Origin: Chlorobiota bacterium
Lineage (GTDB): Bacteria; Bacteroidota; Chlorobiia; Chlorobiales; Chlorobiaceae
Assembly: GCA_016868665.1 (NCBI GenBank)
Contig: VGGK01000001.1
Location: 138,762-176,433 of the forward strand
Reading direction: 5' to 3'
Length of the DNA stretch: 37,672 nt
The notes under the pieces were generated by a model. It saw only the letters and a program-made list of their open reading frames with translations, did not search any database and was not told the origin of the DNA. How positions within the stretch are numbered: position 1 is the first letter of the stretch; the number at the start of each line of letters is the position of its first letter. Positions 1 to 9,685 of this stretch are shown piece after piece. The translations under genes and the position numbers were made by a program.

Positions 1-1708
1 ACTGCGTCACAACCTGCTTTTCATCAACAGCGTCAGTACCCTTCAGGCTTCCCGAAGAAAGATCTTCAAGATCTATCTCATCGGCATAACGCCGCACCTC
101 GGTTTCTATCTTGTTCGACACATAGAGCGGAACCTGCTCTTCGAGCGGCCCGTCGGTAATCACCACCGCTCCGGCATGCATCGATACGTTACGGGCCCTC
201 CCTTCGAGAGCATGGGCATACTCGAGCAATGTCCTGGTCTCGGGAGAGCTGTCCGCAAAATCTTTCAGCTCACGGTTTTCGGCAAGGGCCTTTTCAAGAG
301 TGATTCCAGGCTTTCCCGGCACCATCTTGGCAAGTTTGTCCACCACAGGAAGCGGTACTTCAAGCACCCGGCCTGTATCACGGATCGCTGCCTTCGCGCC
401 CAGCGTACCGATAGCTACGACCTTGGCCACGCTCTCTGCCCCATACTTCTCCACGGTATACTCCAGCACCTTCTGCTTGCCGACCGGAGTGAAATCGATG
501 TCGATATCGGGCATGGAAAGCCTTTCCGGGTTGAGGAACCGCTCGAAAAGCAGCTGATATTTCAGCGGATCGATCCTCGTGATACCGGTCAGGTAGGCCA
601 CGATACTGCCTGCTGCAGACCCTCTTCCCGGACCGACCGAGTAGCCCATTTTCCTCGACGCTGCGATGAGATCGCTGACTATCAGAAAATAGGAACTGAA
701 CCCCATCTTTTCGATAACTCCGAGTTCCAGCTCGATCCGGGCCCGAACATCCTCCTGCGTAATGCCCTCGCTCGACGCATCAGAATACTTCTCCCTGGCG
801 CCCTCCCAGGTAAGATGACGCAGGTACTTCGCCTCGTCTTCGAAGCCTTCCGGCAGAAGATAATGCGGAAGTATGGGATCTTTTTTCCTGAACGCGTAGG
901 TGCAGGATTCGGCAATAATTGACGTATTGGAGAGTTCACCGTGCGTATCCGCAAACAATGCGGACATCTCATCGGCGGTTTTAAGATAATATTCACTGCC
1001 CGGCAGGGCCTGCAGATTCTGGCTCGAAAGCTTTTCCTTCGTTCTGTTGGCAATCATTGCCCGGTATCGCCCTGCATCTTTCCGCTCCAGATAATGCACG
1101 TTGTTGGTTGCCACGAGCGGCAGGGACAATCTGTCGGCAAGCGCAATCGCAGAAGCATTGAGCTGCTCGTCGAAAGACGTCGCGTGTCTCTGCAGTTCCA
1201 GATAGAATCGATCTCCGAACAGCTCACGATAGTAAGCGGCTACACTCTCCGCCTCATGCACCGCGCCGGCAAGCAGGGCCCTGCCGATCCTTCCCGAACA
1301 GTAGGACGAAAGGCAGACGAGACCCTCATTAAAGGTTTCGAGAAGTTTTGTTTCGAGATGCGGCATGCCGTTGACGAAACCATCACGAGCCGCTCTGGAA
1401 AGCAGAATGCAGAGATTCCGGTAGCCGGTTTCATTCTGGACCAGGAGGACGATAGAGGGAGAAACGGCATTCCTTGAAGAGGAATGCACGGCCGATTCAA
1501 GCAGATACAGTTCGGTACCGATAATGAGCTTCACACCGGCTTTTTTCGCTTCGCTGAACAACTCGGGCATGTTGAACAGTGAACAGTAATCGGTAACAGC
1601 AACGCTCTTCATGCCGAGTTTCACGCATGCAGCAAAGAGCTCTCCGGGGAATACCGGACTGCTCTGCATGGAGTAATGGGTATGAACGTGGAGATGCACA
1701 AATTCCAT
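1..1708 (-). CDS. dnaE: DNA polymerase III alpha subunit, N-terminal part (cut by left edge)
   Basis: Catalytic alpha subunit of the replicative DNA polymerase III holoenzyme. About 569 codons are visible and the frame is still open at base 1, so the C-terminal half lies outside the window. The protein begins MEFVHLHVHTHYSMQSS, the N-terminal PHP-domain signature of DnaE. Around residues 365-410 it has the palm motif GPGRGSAAGSIVAY, then FERFLNPERLSMPDIDIDF, with the two catalytic Asp residues in DIDID. Further on, the MHAGAVV segment is typical of bacterial DnaE. The ATG at 1708 fits the family N-terminus and has no strong Shine-Dalgarno site. The 227 nt upstream hold no gene. Identification is from the motifs seen; the function is that of the family. 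Confidence 0.96.
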   Translation of the reverse strand, partial: MEFVHLHVHTHYSMQSSPVFPGELFAACVKLGMKSVAVTDYCSLFNMPELFSEAKKAGVKLIIGTELYLLESAVHSSSRNAVSPSIVLLVQNETGYRNLCILLSRAARDGFVNGMPHLETKLLETFNEGLVCLSSYCSGRIGRALLAGAVHEAESVAAYYRELFGDRFYLELQRHATSFDEQLNASAIALADRLSLPLVATNNVHYLERKDAGRYRAMIANRTKEKLSSQNLQALPGSEYYLKTADEMSALFADTHGELSNTSIIAESCTYAFRKKDPILPHYLLPEGFEDEAKYLRHLTWEGAREKYSDASSEGITQEDVRARIELELGVIEKMGFSSYFLIVSDLIAASRKMGYSVGPGRGSAAGSIVAYLTGITRIDPLKYQLLFERFLNPERLSMPDIDIDFTPVGKQKVLEYTVEKYGAESVAKVVAIGTLGAKAAIRDTGRVLEVPLPVVDKLAKMVPGKPGITLEKALAENRELKDFADSSPETRTLLEYAHALEGRARNVSMHAGAVVITDGPLEEQVPLYVSNKIETEVRRYADEIDLEDLSSGSLKGTDAVDEKQVVTQ

Positions 1709-1935
1709 AACGCTTTCCCGGGCGATTACTGTTCAAAAAAACGCTGACCTGCGGCTCTGCTGGGAAATAGTACAATTTTTTCCGTTCTCCTGCCATCGTG
1801 AAAATCGTATCAGCAGGCTTTTTTGAGGCCGTCGGAGCAATTACGGAGAACCGGAACAGCACGGGCAAGCATCTCGTGTTCTTCCGTTAGACTGTAACTG
1901 ACCCCCCTGACCCGGAATTACCTCATGGAGATCCG

Positions 1936-4299
1936 TCAGATGGAACAGAAATGAAGCAGCGCCGTTTTATTTGTGGGAATTTTATGCGTCGTGCGGTACA
2001 GGCTTACAGTTATCTCGCCATCATAAGGAGCATGCACATGGATCGAAAGCCGGTCGTGCGAAATAGAGAGATCGATCTTCCGTTCATGCCACCGCACTGA
2101 AAAGGCGAGACGCTTCCATTTTTTCGGCAGCCATGGCCTCAGCTCAAGCCTGTCCGATTTTATCGAAAGTCCCCCGAAACCGGATACCACCGTCTGCCAG
2201 GTTCCCCCCACTGCGGCGGCATGAATGCCCATGGCGGTATTTCCGTGCAGATTGTCGAGATCGAAAAGCGCTGTTTTCATGAAATAGTGATAGGCCCTCA
2301 CCCTGTTGCCGACGGCAAGCCCCATCATGGCATGTGTACAGTGGCTCAGAGACGACTTGTGTGCCGTACGTTTTTCATAATAATCGTAATTCGCCTTCTT
2401 CTGCTCTTCACTGAACGCATGGGGAAACAGATGCATCATCATCAGCACATCGGCCTGTTTAATGAGAGTCGTCGATCCGATATTCCGGTAGGTCACTCCT
2501 TTTGGCAGAACGGGATGACCTTTGCGGTCAAACCCTTCGATTACGTGGTCCTTGAGCGAAAAATACCCATCGAACTGCTCGACGAGATGCGTATCCGGAT
2601 CGATTCTGAATTTTATGCTCCTGCTGACTGAAAGCCAGTCGGCAACCTCCTCCTCGTCAAGACCGATTTTTTCCGAAAGCCCATCAAGAGTGGCGGTATG
2701 CTTGCGCGCCATGTACCTGTAAAGCAGAACGGCAAGCCGGAGATGCCATTTCACCAAATAATTGGTATATGCGTTGTTATCGACATGCTCGTGAAACTCG
2801 TCGGGACCGATCACCCTGCGTATCTCATGCATACCATCGACACATACCGTCCGGCTGGCCCAGAAGCGCGCTGTCAGAAAAACCATCTCGGTGCCGCAAT
2901 CGAAAAGGAAATCCCTGTCGCCGGTTACCCGGAAATATTTCTCGACCCCGTAAATAACGTCCGAAACGATATGATCCTCCTCCATACCCGTATAGATAAG
3001 TCTGATGGTGCGTTCAAGTTTGGATGCAAACCTCGGCGTCACATCCTCTCCTGTCGCGGCAGACTCCCATGCGTACCTTGCGCCCCTGTAACCGCTCCGC
3101 GAGGCGTTCAGGAGAGCGCCCGGAAGCGTCGCATACCGGTAGAGAAGCATGTTTCTGGCTACCGGCGGAAAGTTGTATATGAAAAACGGAAGAATGAAGA
3201 TCTCGGTATCCCAGAAGACATGACCGAGATAGCCTTCGGAACTGAGGAATTTCGCGCCTATGCTGCCGACGGCAGGTGGCGCGTTGATGAGAAGCTGGTA
3301 GATATTGTACCGCAGCGCCTTCTGTGCATGAGGATCGCCCACAATCGTTATATCGGCCTGACTCCATCGATCGCGCCATGCTTTGAGATGAAGTGCGATA
3401 TGCTTTTCGGCACCTGCACGGATAAAGGATTTCAGTTCGCATATCGAACGGCGGAACATGTTTTCCGGCGGAATCTCACGGCTCGTATGGACGACAACGA
3501 GTTTTTCGAATACATAGGTTTCACCCTTCCTCACATCGAGCGTCATCTCGCTGGTGAACTTTTCCCCATAGATTCTCGGCTCGGGATGCACCTGATGACG
3601 ATGCGGACTGACCAGTTTCCATGATGCCGCTTCGGAGATCCTGATCCCATGCTCCCTTGTCCTCATTTCAAGATACATGAAATTCCTGCCTCGCTCGATC
3701 TTTTCGAGCTGCAGGTGCTTCAGACGCTCCTCAGGAAAAAAACCGCGATTCAATACCTCGCCGTTCAGGCCGCTGAATACCCTGACGGGGCCTGAAAAGT
3801 TTTTCGGCGTAATGCTGAACCGCATGTATCCCAGATGCATCTGATGCATACAGACGAGTCGCACGCTGTCAATACCGATAATCCTGCCCGCTGGGTTTTT
3901 CATGATTGTCGAACGACGCAGCATCCCCTTTTTCATATCGAGCGACTGTTCATGCGAAAGTGTTCTGCAGGTTGACATGCAGAATTTCTCTCCTTCGCTC
4001 CATACCGATACGTCTGTCCACATAGGGCACTTTACCAGTTCCTCCACATCGGCTTCCGACTTGTCGTATATGCCGTTGAGATACATACCTCCGGCATTGC
4101 CCGGTGGCAGCTCCTCGAGGCTCCCGCGGATGTTGAGATACCCGTTTCCCAGGGTCAGCAGAGACTCGTTGATCTGTATAGTCCGGGAGTTTCTTCGAAA
4201 TCCCTTTCTTATGATCATCCAGGCATCCTCGGAACGCGCGAGCAGTCTGTCGGATTGACGGTCGGTACCTGCAGGATGCAGGAGTTCAGAAGTTGACAT
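1936..4299 (-). CDS. Glycoside hydrolase family 65 protein (maltose/trehalose/kojibiose phosphorylase type)
   Basis: Predicted cytoplasmic inverting phosphorylase that splits an alpha-linked glucose disaccharide with phosphate to give beta-glucose 1-phosphate. About 787 residues, the usual GH65 length. Visible landmarks are the N-terminal beta-sandwich start (NESLLTLGNGYLNIRG), the HVFWDTEIF segment near residue 360, the GPDEFHEHVDNNAYTNY block whose Glu (about residue 501) corresponds to the GH65 general acid, and the late HGNTAMGIHAAAVGGTWQ block of the phosphate/substrate site. Which disaccharide is used cannot be read from sequence by eye. An in-frame ATG lies at 4320, but the ATG at 4299 has a better placed purine-rich site (AAGGGA about 9 nt upstream), so I chose it. 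It is a single gene, divergent from the LRR gene. Confidence 0.9.
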   Translation of the reverse strand: MSTSELLHPAGTDRQSDRLLARSEDAWMIIRKGFRRNSRTIQINESLLTLGNGYLNIRGSLEELPPGNAGGMYLNGIYDKSEADVEELVKCPMWTDVSVWSEGEKFCMSTCRTLSHEQSLDMKKGMLRRSTIMKNPAGRIIGIDSVRLVCMHQMHLGYMRFSITPKNFSGPVRVFSGLNGEVLNRGFFPEERLKHLQLEKIERGRNFMYLEMRTREHGIRISEAASWKLVSPHRHQVHPEPRIYGEKFTSEMTLDVRKGETYVFEKLVVVHTSREIPPENMFRRSICELKSFIRAGAEKHIALHLKAWRDRWSQADITIVGDPHAQKALRYNIYQLLINAPPAVGSIGAKFLSSEGYLGHVFWDTEIFILPFFIYNFPPVARNMLLYRYATLPGALLNASRSGYRGARYAWESAATGEDVTPRFASKLERTIRLIYTGMEEDHIVSDVIYGVEKYFRVTGDRDFLFDCGTEMVFLTARFWASRTVCVDGMHEIRRVIGPDEFHEHVDNNAYTNYLVKWHLRLAVLLYRYMARKHTATLDGLSEKIGLDEEEVADWLSVSRSIKFRIDPDTHLVEQFDGYFSLKDHVIEGFDRKGHPVLPKGVTYRNIGSTTLIKQADVLMMMHLFPHAFSEEQKKANYDYYEKRTAHKSSLSHCTHAMMGLAVGNRVRAYHYFMKTALFDLDNLHGNTAMGIHAAAVGGTWQTVVSGFGGLSIKSDRLELRPWLPKKWKRLAFSVRWHERKIDLSISHDRLSIHVHAPYDGEITVSLYRTTHKIPTNKTALLHFCSI

Positions 4300-4544
4300 A
4301 TTTTGCTTTCCCTTCAGCATTGCATCAACATCTTAAAAAACATCGGACTTCAGCTTATTGCCGCTTTTGAATCAGACTTTTATAAAACCGATAAAAGATA
4401 CAGTTCGTTTGTTTTTAAGAGTACTCACCAAAAAGGAGATCAATCAAAAAAAGCAGATTATGCGACAGCACCTCTTTTTTTCTTATACTCCAGACTGGAC
4501 ACTGTCACTGTTCCCTTACAACAATATTAACCGCCTTCTGAACT

Positions 4545-5747
4545 TTGGAACAGAACACCTACAATAACTGCCCGATCTGCGGCTTCCCGCTGACAAGCGA
4601 CAACGCTGTCTGCCCCCGTTGCGGCAATGATATTCTTGAGGACATCACATCCCTCGACGAACAGAGCCAGGAACTGCACCGCATGAATATCGAAGAAAAA
4701 AAAGCCGCATGGTATACCCGCTGCATTACTGAAAATCTCGGAGTCTGCGATACTCCCGGTACGGAAGATCTCCCGTGTCCCCGCATTCCTTCGGGAAACC
4801 GTCACATATACTGCAGCAGCGAAGAACTCGAATTCCTTGCAACGTGCTCGAAAAATTCCCTCGCAGAGGATAGCGGATTACGCAGAAAGTGGTGGAACTG
4901 CCTGAGCGAAGAATGGAAAGAGGTTGTAAAAAACACCCTGAAACTGGTGCGGGAACCGGGCGAAAGCGAACTGCTGGACTTTTTCGCAACAACCCATCTC
5001 CGCTGCGATAACCGCCGCGTACACGATCTGCTTCCGGTGCGGATGCTTGATCATCTTCAGCAGCTCCGCTGCGACGAATCGCCGGTGGAACATCTCGACC
5101 CTGTTGCCGGTCTCGTCAATCTGCAGCGTCTCTACGCGTTCGATTGCGATATCGACTCCCTCGAACCGCTCAGACGTCTTGTTAAACTGAAGCTGCTCTG
5201 GGTATCGAGCACACAGATCACCTCCCTGGAACCGCTCTGCGGACTCCTGAATCTCGAAGAGCTCTATTGTTCGGAAACCCTGGTTTCGGATCTCACACCC
5301 CTCAAATCGCTGATAAACCTCGAAAAGTTGAGCTGCTATAAAACGGACATACCAAACATCGCAGCGCTTGAAGGTCTTGAGAATCTCATAGAACTCGGCA
5401 TCAACAATACTTATGTAGATGATCTTTCGCCTCTTGCCGACCTGCGTAACCTCGAATACCTCCGGTGCAACAAAACCGCTATAGAGTCGCTCGAGCCCCT
5501 GCGCTACGTAACCTCACTCAGGGAACTGAGCGTCTCGGTAACCCCTGTTGCATCGATCGAACCGCTGGCCGGGCTCCCCGACCTCGAAGAACTCGATATC
5601 GCCAATACGGAGGTACGCTCCATCGAACCGCTCATGCACCTCGTTAACCTCGAAAAACTCGAACTCAGCGTCGGGCAGGTTCCTCAGGTGGAGATCGAAC
5701 GTTTCGTGGAACTGCATCCCGGCTGCGAAGTCATCCTTAAAAACTGA
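4545..5747 (+). CDS. Zinc-ribbon plus leucine-rich-repeat protein, TTG start
   Basis: Cytoplasmic protein of about 400 residues, function unknown. It opens with a CPIC...CPRC pair of CxxC knuckles (residues about 9-26), a short zinc ribbon. A linker rich in charged and Trp residues (RKWWNCLSEEWKEVV) follows. From about residue 150 to the end there are some 10 leucine-rich repeats of about 22 residues with the pattern L.NLE.L....T.I.SLEPL, like SDS22/internalin-type bacterial LRRs. There is no signal peptide, sortase motif or membrane segment. The start is TTG: a stop lies two codons upstream in frame and the next Met is after the zinc ribbon. LRR arcs normally bind proteins, so a scaffold role is an inference. 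It converges with oadB across a shared terminator. Confidence 0.85.
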   Translation: MEQNTYNNCPICGFPLTSDNAVCPRCGNDILEDITSLDEQSQELHRMNIEEKKAAWYTRCITENLGVCDTPGTEDLPCPRIPSGNRHIYCSSEELEFLATCSKNSLAEDSGLRRKWWNCLSEEWKEVVKNTLKLVREPGESELLDFFATTHLRCDNRRVHDLLPVRMLDHLQQLRCDESPVEHLDPVAGLVNLQRLYAFDCDIDSLEPLRRLVKLKLLWVSSTQITSLEPLCGLLNLEELYCSETLVSDLTPLKSLINLEKLSCYKTDIPNIAALEGLENLIELGINNTYVDDLSPLADLRNLEYLRCNKTAIESLEPLRYVTSLRELSVSVTPVASIEPLAGLPDLEELDIANTEVRSIEPLMHLVNLEKLELSVGQVPQVEIERFVELHPGCEVILKN

Positions 5748-5775
5748 TCTGAAGTTCAGCCCGATCAGAAAAAAC

Positions 5776-5822
5776 ACACGACGAAAAAAGGCGGCATTTG
5801 ATGCCGCCTTTTTTCGTCGTGT
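5776..5822. terminator. Bidirectional terminator between LRR gene and oadB
   Basis: A perfect 21-bp inverted repeat (5776-5796 and 5802-5822) with a 5-nt loop. The stem contains a GGCGGCA/TGCCGCC core flanked by A6/T6, so both strands read as a GC hairpin followed by T's. It sits between the convergent stops of the LRR gene (5747) and oadB (5851). Confidence 0.93.
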
Positions 5823-5850
5823 CGAGAATCCTCGATGCAATCGGAAAGGT

Positions 5851-7401
5851 CTACATGAACACAGCAAGCAGAACGCCTGCAGCAACAGCAGAACCGATAA
5901 CACCCGATACGTTCGGGCCCATGGCATGCATGAGCAGGAAGTTGTGAGGATCGGCTTCGAGTCCCACCTTGTTCGATACGCGGGCCGCCATCGGCACGGC
6001 CGAGACGCCTGCAGAACCGATCAGCGGATTGATCTTCTGTTTCAGGAAAAGGTTCATGAACTTCGCCATCAGAACACCGCCGGCGGTTCCAAGCGCGAAA
6101 GCCACAAGCCCGAGCACGATGATGCCGAGCGTTTCGAGGTTCAGGAACTTCTCGGCTGAAAGCTTGCTGCCGACGCCGAGCCCGAGGAAAATGGTAACGA
6201 TATTGATGAGCGCATTCTGTGCCGTATCGCTCAGGCGGTCGACGACGCCGCACTCCTTCATGAGGTTACCGAACATCAGAAAACCGATAAGGGGAGCGGC
6301 CGAAGGGAGCAGAAGCGCGCAGAGCACTATAACAACGAGAGGAAAAATGATCTTTTCCCGCTTCGATACATAACGGAGCTGGGTCATCTTGATCTTCCGC
6401 TCATTCTCGGTGGTGAGCAGCTTCATGATAGGCGGCTGAATAATCGGCACGAGCGCCATGTAGGAATATGCCGCAACGGCGATGCTTCCAAGCAGAGCCG
6501 GACTCAGACGCGAGGCCACGAAGATCGACGTCGGGCCGTCGGCTCCACCGATGATGCCTATCGATGCCGCATCTTTCATGGAGAAGTTGATACCAGGAAC
6601 ATACTGCGAAAGCACAAGCGCGCCAATCAATGCGCCGAAAATACCGAACTGGGCAGCCCCGCCAAGGAGGCTGGTTTTCGGGTTAGCGATCATCGGACCG
6701 AAGTCGGTCATGGCACCGACCCCCATAAAAATCAGGAGCGGAAAAACACCGCTCTGTATACCGACGTTGAAGATATAGTATAGAATACCGCCTTCGTCAT
6801 TGATGAAAGCAAGCGGAATGTTCGAAAGCACGGCCCCCATGCCGATAGGGATGAGAAGCAGCGGTTCGAAACCTTTCGCTATTGCAAGGTATATCAAGAG
6901 AGCTCCAACGCTCATCATGAGCACCCTGCCAAGACCTTCCGTCCAGGTAAGTTTGCTGTCGACGATGAGAGCGTAGATTCCGGTACTTTCGACAAGGTTG
7001 TCAAACACATTCCGGAGCGAGAGCCTTTCACTCGCACCGCTCGAACCCTGCACGCTTGTAAGCAGTTCCTGCTTTTCGATCTTCAGGAGCACCGCGCCGG
7101 CCGGAATTTTGGTGTACTTGCCATACAGGCTTTCGTTGATATAAGTCACATGACCCGATACGCCTGCGGTAACGGTGATCTTGTTGTGGTGCCTGTCGGT
7201 GAAAAGACCGAGAAAATCGCCCTGGCGAATATCGTCGCCCACTTTCAGGCTGCGGCTGTCCCTGACCGGTACCTTCAGCAGTTCGAGATTTTCCGGAACC
7301 TGCAGGGTTACCGAACCCCCTTCTGTCTTAAAGAATTGCTGAGCATGCCCTGCCGTGGAGAAACAGAGCATGGAAAGCAGAATGAATAGAATTTTACGCA
7401 T
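5851..7401 (-). CDS. oadB: Na+-translocating decarboxylase beta subunit with secreted N-terminal carrier-like domain
   Basis: Integral membrane subunit that decarboxylates carboxybiotin and pumps Na+ outward. 516 residues, clearly longer than a standard OadB (about 400-430). The extra N-terminus has a signal-peptide-like start ([20 protein letters not shown]) and then, at about residues 25-115, a biotinyl/lipoyl-like barrel ([40 protein letters not shown]) without an MKM biotin site. Multi-pass hydrophobic sequence begins at about residue 155. The family hallmark [13 protein letters not shown] is present near residue 287, including the conserved Asp of the ion path. It is last in the uspA-fum-oadG-oadA-oadB group and ends at the bidirectional terminator. 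AAGGA lies about 12 nt before the ATG. The barrel domain is expected outside the cytoplasmic membrane if the leader is cut, which is an inference. Confidence 0.92.
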   Translation of the reverse strand: MRKILFILLSMLCFSTAGHAQQFFKTEGGSVTLQVPENLELLKVPVRDSRSLKVGDDIRQGDFLGLFTDRHHNKITVTAGVSGHVTYINESLYGKYTKIPAGAVLLKIEKQELLTSVQGSSGASERLSLRNVFDNLVESTGIYALIVDSKLTWTEGLGRVLMMSVGALLIYLAIAKGFEPLLLIPIGMGAVLSNIPLAFINDEGGILYYIFNVGIQSGVFPLLIFMGVGAMTDFGPMIANPKTSLLGGAAQFGIFGALIGALVLSQYVPGINFSMKDAASIGIIGGADGPTSIFVASRLSPALLGSIAVAAYSYMALVPIIQPPIMKLLTTENERKIKMTQLRYVSKREKIIFPLVVIVLCALLLPSAAPLIGFLMFGNLMKECGVVDRLSDTAQNALINIVTIFLGLGVGSKLSAEKFLNLETLGIIVLGLVAFALGTAGGVLMAKFMNLFLKQKINPLIGSAGVSAVPMAARVSNKVGLEADPHNFLLMHAMGPNVSGVIGSAVAAGVLLAVFM

Positions 7402-7442
7402 GATGTATGCTTGTCCTTTATAGATTCAGGTGAATTGGTATT

Positions 7443-9278
7443 TCAGGCAATATACATCAGCACGTCGCCGGTAGCCACGGTATCGCCGACGGCGACATCG
7501 ATCGAAACCACCTTTCCGCTCTTCGGCGCCTTCACAGGCGACTCCATCTTCATCGCTTCGATGATCACAACGTCGTCACCCTCCTTCACCGTATCTCCCA
7601 CCTCGACTTCGATGGCCATGACGGTACCCGGAAGCGCTGCCTCAACAGGGGTACCCTCGCCTGCCGACTGAGCCTGAGGGGCCGGAGACATAACAGCTGA
7701 TGGAGTTACGGATTTCACAGCGCCGGTTCCTTCGACTACCGAAACATTGTAGGACTTGCCGTCCACGGTAATGATATAGTTTGACATACCTGATTTTGCC
7801 GGTTTGGCGGTTGATGCGTTCTGGGTTGACTGTTGTTTGGGTGCCGCCTTTGCCGCAGCTTCGGCTTCGACATCGGCCTTGTAGCGAATGCCGAGCGGCT
7901 TGTCGCCATTAAGAAATGCAATGCCTTTGGCACCGCAGGTCGCTGCAATGAAAATGTTCTCCTCGGTTACCGGCAGACCGGCTTTTTCAAGCAGCCCCCG
8001 GTTATATGCGATACCAAGCTCTGGATTGCGATCGTTGATATCGTGCACATCCTCGGTGGTGGGCTGGAGACCGAGCTGTTCGGATGCGAGGCGAACCACT
8101 TCAGGATCGGGTTCAGCCGGAGTACGACCGAAGTATCCGAGCACCATTTTGCCGTAGCTGTCTGTGATCTTTTTCCATGGCCCCTGAACCGTATTGGCGA
8201 AAGCCTGCTGGAAATAGAACTGCGAAACCGGGGTTACCGACGAACCAAAGCCGCCTTTGGCCACCACCTCGCGCATGTTGCGGATCACTTCCGGGAAAAG
8301 ATGCAGCGAATTGTTATCGCGCATCATCTGCGTGTTGGCGGTCAGCGCTCCGCCCGGCATGGGCGAAAAGGGAATGAGCGGATTGACCTCCTTGGCTTCG
8401 GGAGGCATGTAGTACTTTTCCATCTGGTTCATGAAAAGCGCCTCGACCTCGATGTACTTCTCGTGATCGATGTCGAGCGTGTAATCGGTACCGCGAAGCC
8501 GGTGCCACATGGTGAGGATATCCACCTCGGAGGTGCCGCCGCTCACCGGAGCCATGGCCAGATCGATGATGTCCGCACCGCCCTCTATGGCGGCATAGTT
8601 GCAGGCAACGCCCATGCCTGCGGTGTCGTGGGTATGAAACTCTATCACCGTGCCTGCAGGAAGCATTTTCCTCGCCCCCTTGATGGACTCATAGACGACA
8701 ACCGGAGTGGTTGCTCCCGAAGCATCCTTGAAGGCGACGCTGTCGAACGGAATGCCTGCATCGAGAATTTCGCGAAGTTTGTCGAGGTAGAACTGCGGGG
8801 TATGGCAGTAGCTCTCCTTCAGTCCGGGAGGAAGGCCCATGAGGGCTATGACCACCTGATGCTTCACCCCTGCGTTGTGGATGCACTGGCCGGAATAAGC
8901 GATGTTGCGCACATCCATCAGCGCATCGAAATTACGGATGGTGGTAATGCCGTGCTTTTTAAACATGCGGGCGTGCAGATCGATGATGTCGCGCGACTGC
9001 GATACCAGGCCGACCACGTTGGCGCCCCTCGAAAGCGTCTGAAGGTTGATGTCCGGACCCACGATCCTGCGAGCGGTGTCCATCATGTCGAAAGCATCCT
9101 CCTGGCAGTAGAAATAGAGGCTCTGGAAACGAGCCCCGCCGCCGATCTCGAAATTGTCGGTACCTGCCGCAACGGCAGCTTCAAGCGCAGGCACGAAATC
9201 CGCAGTTTTCACCCTCGCTCCGTAACAGGACTGAAACCCGTCACGGAAAGACACATCCATAAACCGTATTTTTTTCAT
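7443..9278 (-). CDS. oadA: Biotin-dependent carboxyltransferase alpha subunit (oxaloacetate decarboxylase / pyruvate carboxylase subunit B type)
   Basis: Moves the carboxyl group between oxaloacetate (pyruvate) and protein-bound biotin; a soluble subunit that docks to OadB/OadG. 611 residues with the expected order. First is a carboxyltransferase TIM barrel starting MKKIRFMDVSFRDGFQS (usual form DTTLRDxxQS), with AFKDASGATTP carrying the active-site Lys and EFHTHDTAG giving the metal-binding His pair. Next comes a PYC/OADA domain, an Ala/Pro/Gln-rich linker at about 475-545, and a C-terminal biotin carboxyl carrier domain with EAMKMES, where the Lys between Mets is biotinylated. It lies between oadG and oadB with gaps of 56 and 41 nt, which supports a Na+-pump complex rather than an ATP-dependent pyruvate carboxylase, although an unlinked biotin carboxylase could also use it. 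Confidence 0.93.
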   Translation of the reverse strand: MKKIRFMDVSFRDGFQSCYGARVKTADFVPALEAAVAAGTDNFEIGGGARFQSLYFYCQEDAFDMMDTARRIVGPDINLQTLSRGANVVGLVSQSRDIIDLHARMFKKHGITTIRNFDALMDVRNIAYSGQCIHNAGVKHQVVIALMGLPPGLKESYCHTPQFYLDKLREILDAGIPFDSVAFKDASGATTPVVVYESIKGARKMLPAGTVIEFHTHDTAGMGVACNYAAIEGGADIIDLAMAPVSGGTSEVDILTMWHRLRGTDYTLDIDHEKYIEVEALFMNQMEKYYMPPEAKEVNPLIPFSPMPGGALTANTQMMRDNNSLHLFPEVIRNMREVVAKGGFGSSVTPVSQFYFQQAFANTVQGPWKKITDSYGKMVLGYFGRTPAEPDPEVVRLASEQLGLQPTTEDVHDINDRNPELGIAYNRGLLEKAGLPVTEENIFIAATCGAKGIAFLNGDKPLGIRYKADVEAEAAAKAAPKQQSTQNASTAKPAKSGMSNYIITVDGKSYNVSVVEGTGAVKSVTPSAVMSPAPQAQSAGEGTPVEAALPGTVMAIEVEVGDTVKEGDDVVIIEAMKMESPVKAPKSGKVVSIDVAVGDTVATGDVLMYIA

Positions 9279-9334
9279 ATACCTTATCTGGTTTTGTAAG
9301 CTGTTTTTAATACTGCTCCTGATTTCCCGAAAAA

Positions 9335-9616
9335 TTACCGGTCACGGTGTGCCTGCACCGCAGCAGCAATCACAGCAGTCAGTCGTGACGAATCGTCAAC
9401 GGACGGGCCGCCGGCAAAAGCTGCGGTTTTCTTCATATCTTTTTCCCTCTTTTTCCTGCGTTTCATCTCCGCTTCCTGAAGCAGCATTTTTTCCTCTTTG
9501 AGCGCATGCTCGCCGAATGCCGAAGAAAGCAGTTTTATGATCACGTTCATAACCACGAGAAAAAGGTATACCGTGAGCATACCTACAATCATGAGTATTA
9601 AGCCGTCGAAAACCAT
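9335..9616 (-). CDS. oadG: Oxaloacetate decarboxylase gamma-type small membrane subunit
   Basis: Small membrane anchor/assembly subunit of the Na+ pump. 93 residues: one transmembrane helix (GLILMIVGMLTVYLFLVVMN, residues about 5-24), then a charged Lys/Glu/Arg-rich stretch (EMKRRKKREKDMKK) and a short C-terminal tail ending VIAAAVQAHRDR. This matches the OadG/OadC layout of one N-terminal helix plus a hydrophilic tail. It lies 56 nt upstream of oadA and 69 nt downstream of the fumarase gene on the same strand. Sequence conservation is low in this family, so the call rests on size, topology and position between oadA and fumarase. Confidence 0.85.
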   Translation of the reverse strand: MVFDGLILMIVGMLTVYLFLVVMNVIIKLLSSAFGEHALKEEKMLLQEAEMKRRKKREKDMKKTAAFAGGPSVDDSSRLTAVIAAAVQAHRDR

Positions 9617-9685
9617 GCTGTCTGTATTTAGAATTGTTAATTATTTCCGGATACGAATTTACAGAGAACTCCGCAGTAAAAAAAA

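Noticed and set aside
7443-9278. Pyruvate carboxylase as the definite identity of oadA
   Set aside because: No biotin carboxylase gene is adjacent and oadB/oadG are, so a membrane Na+ decarboxylase is the better reading, although dual use is not excluded.
7833-9299. Long plus-strand frame opposite oadA
   Set aside because: Antisense shadow of a well-supported biotin enzyme; no ribosome site or domain.
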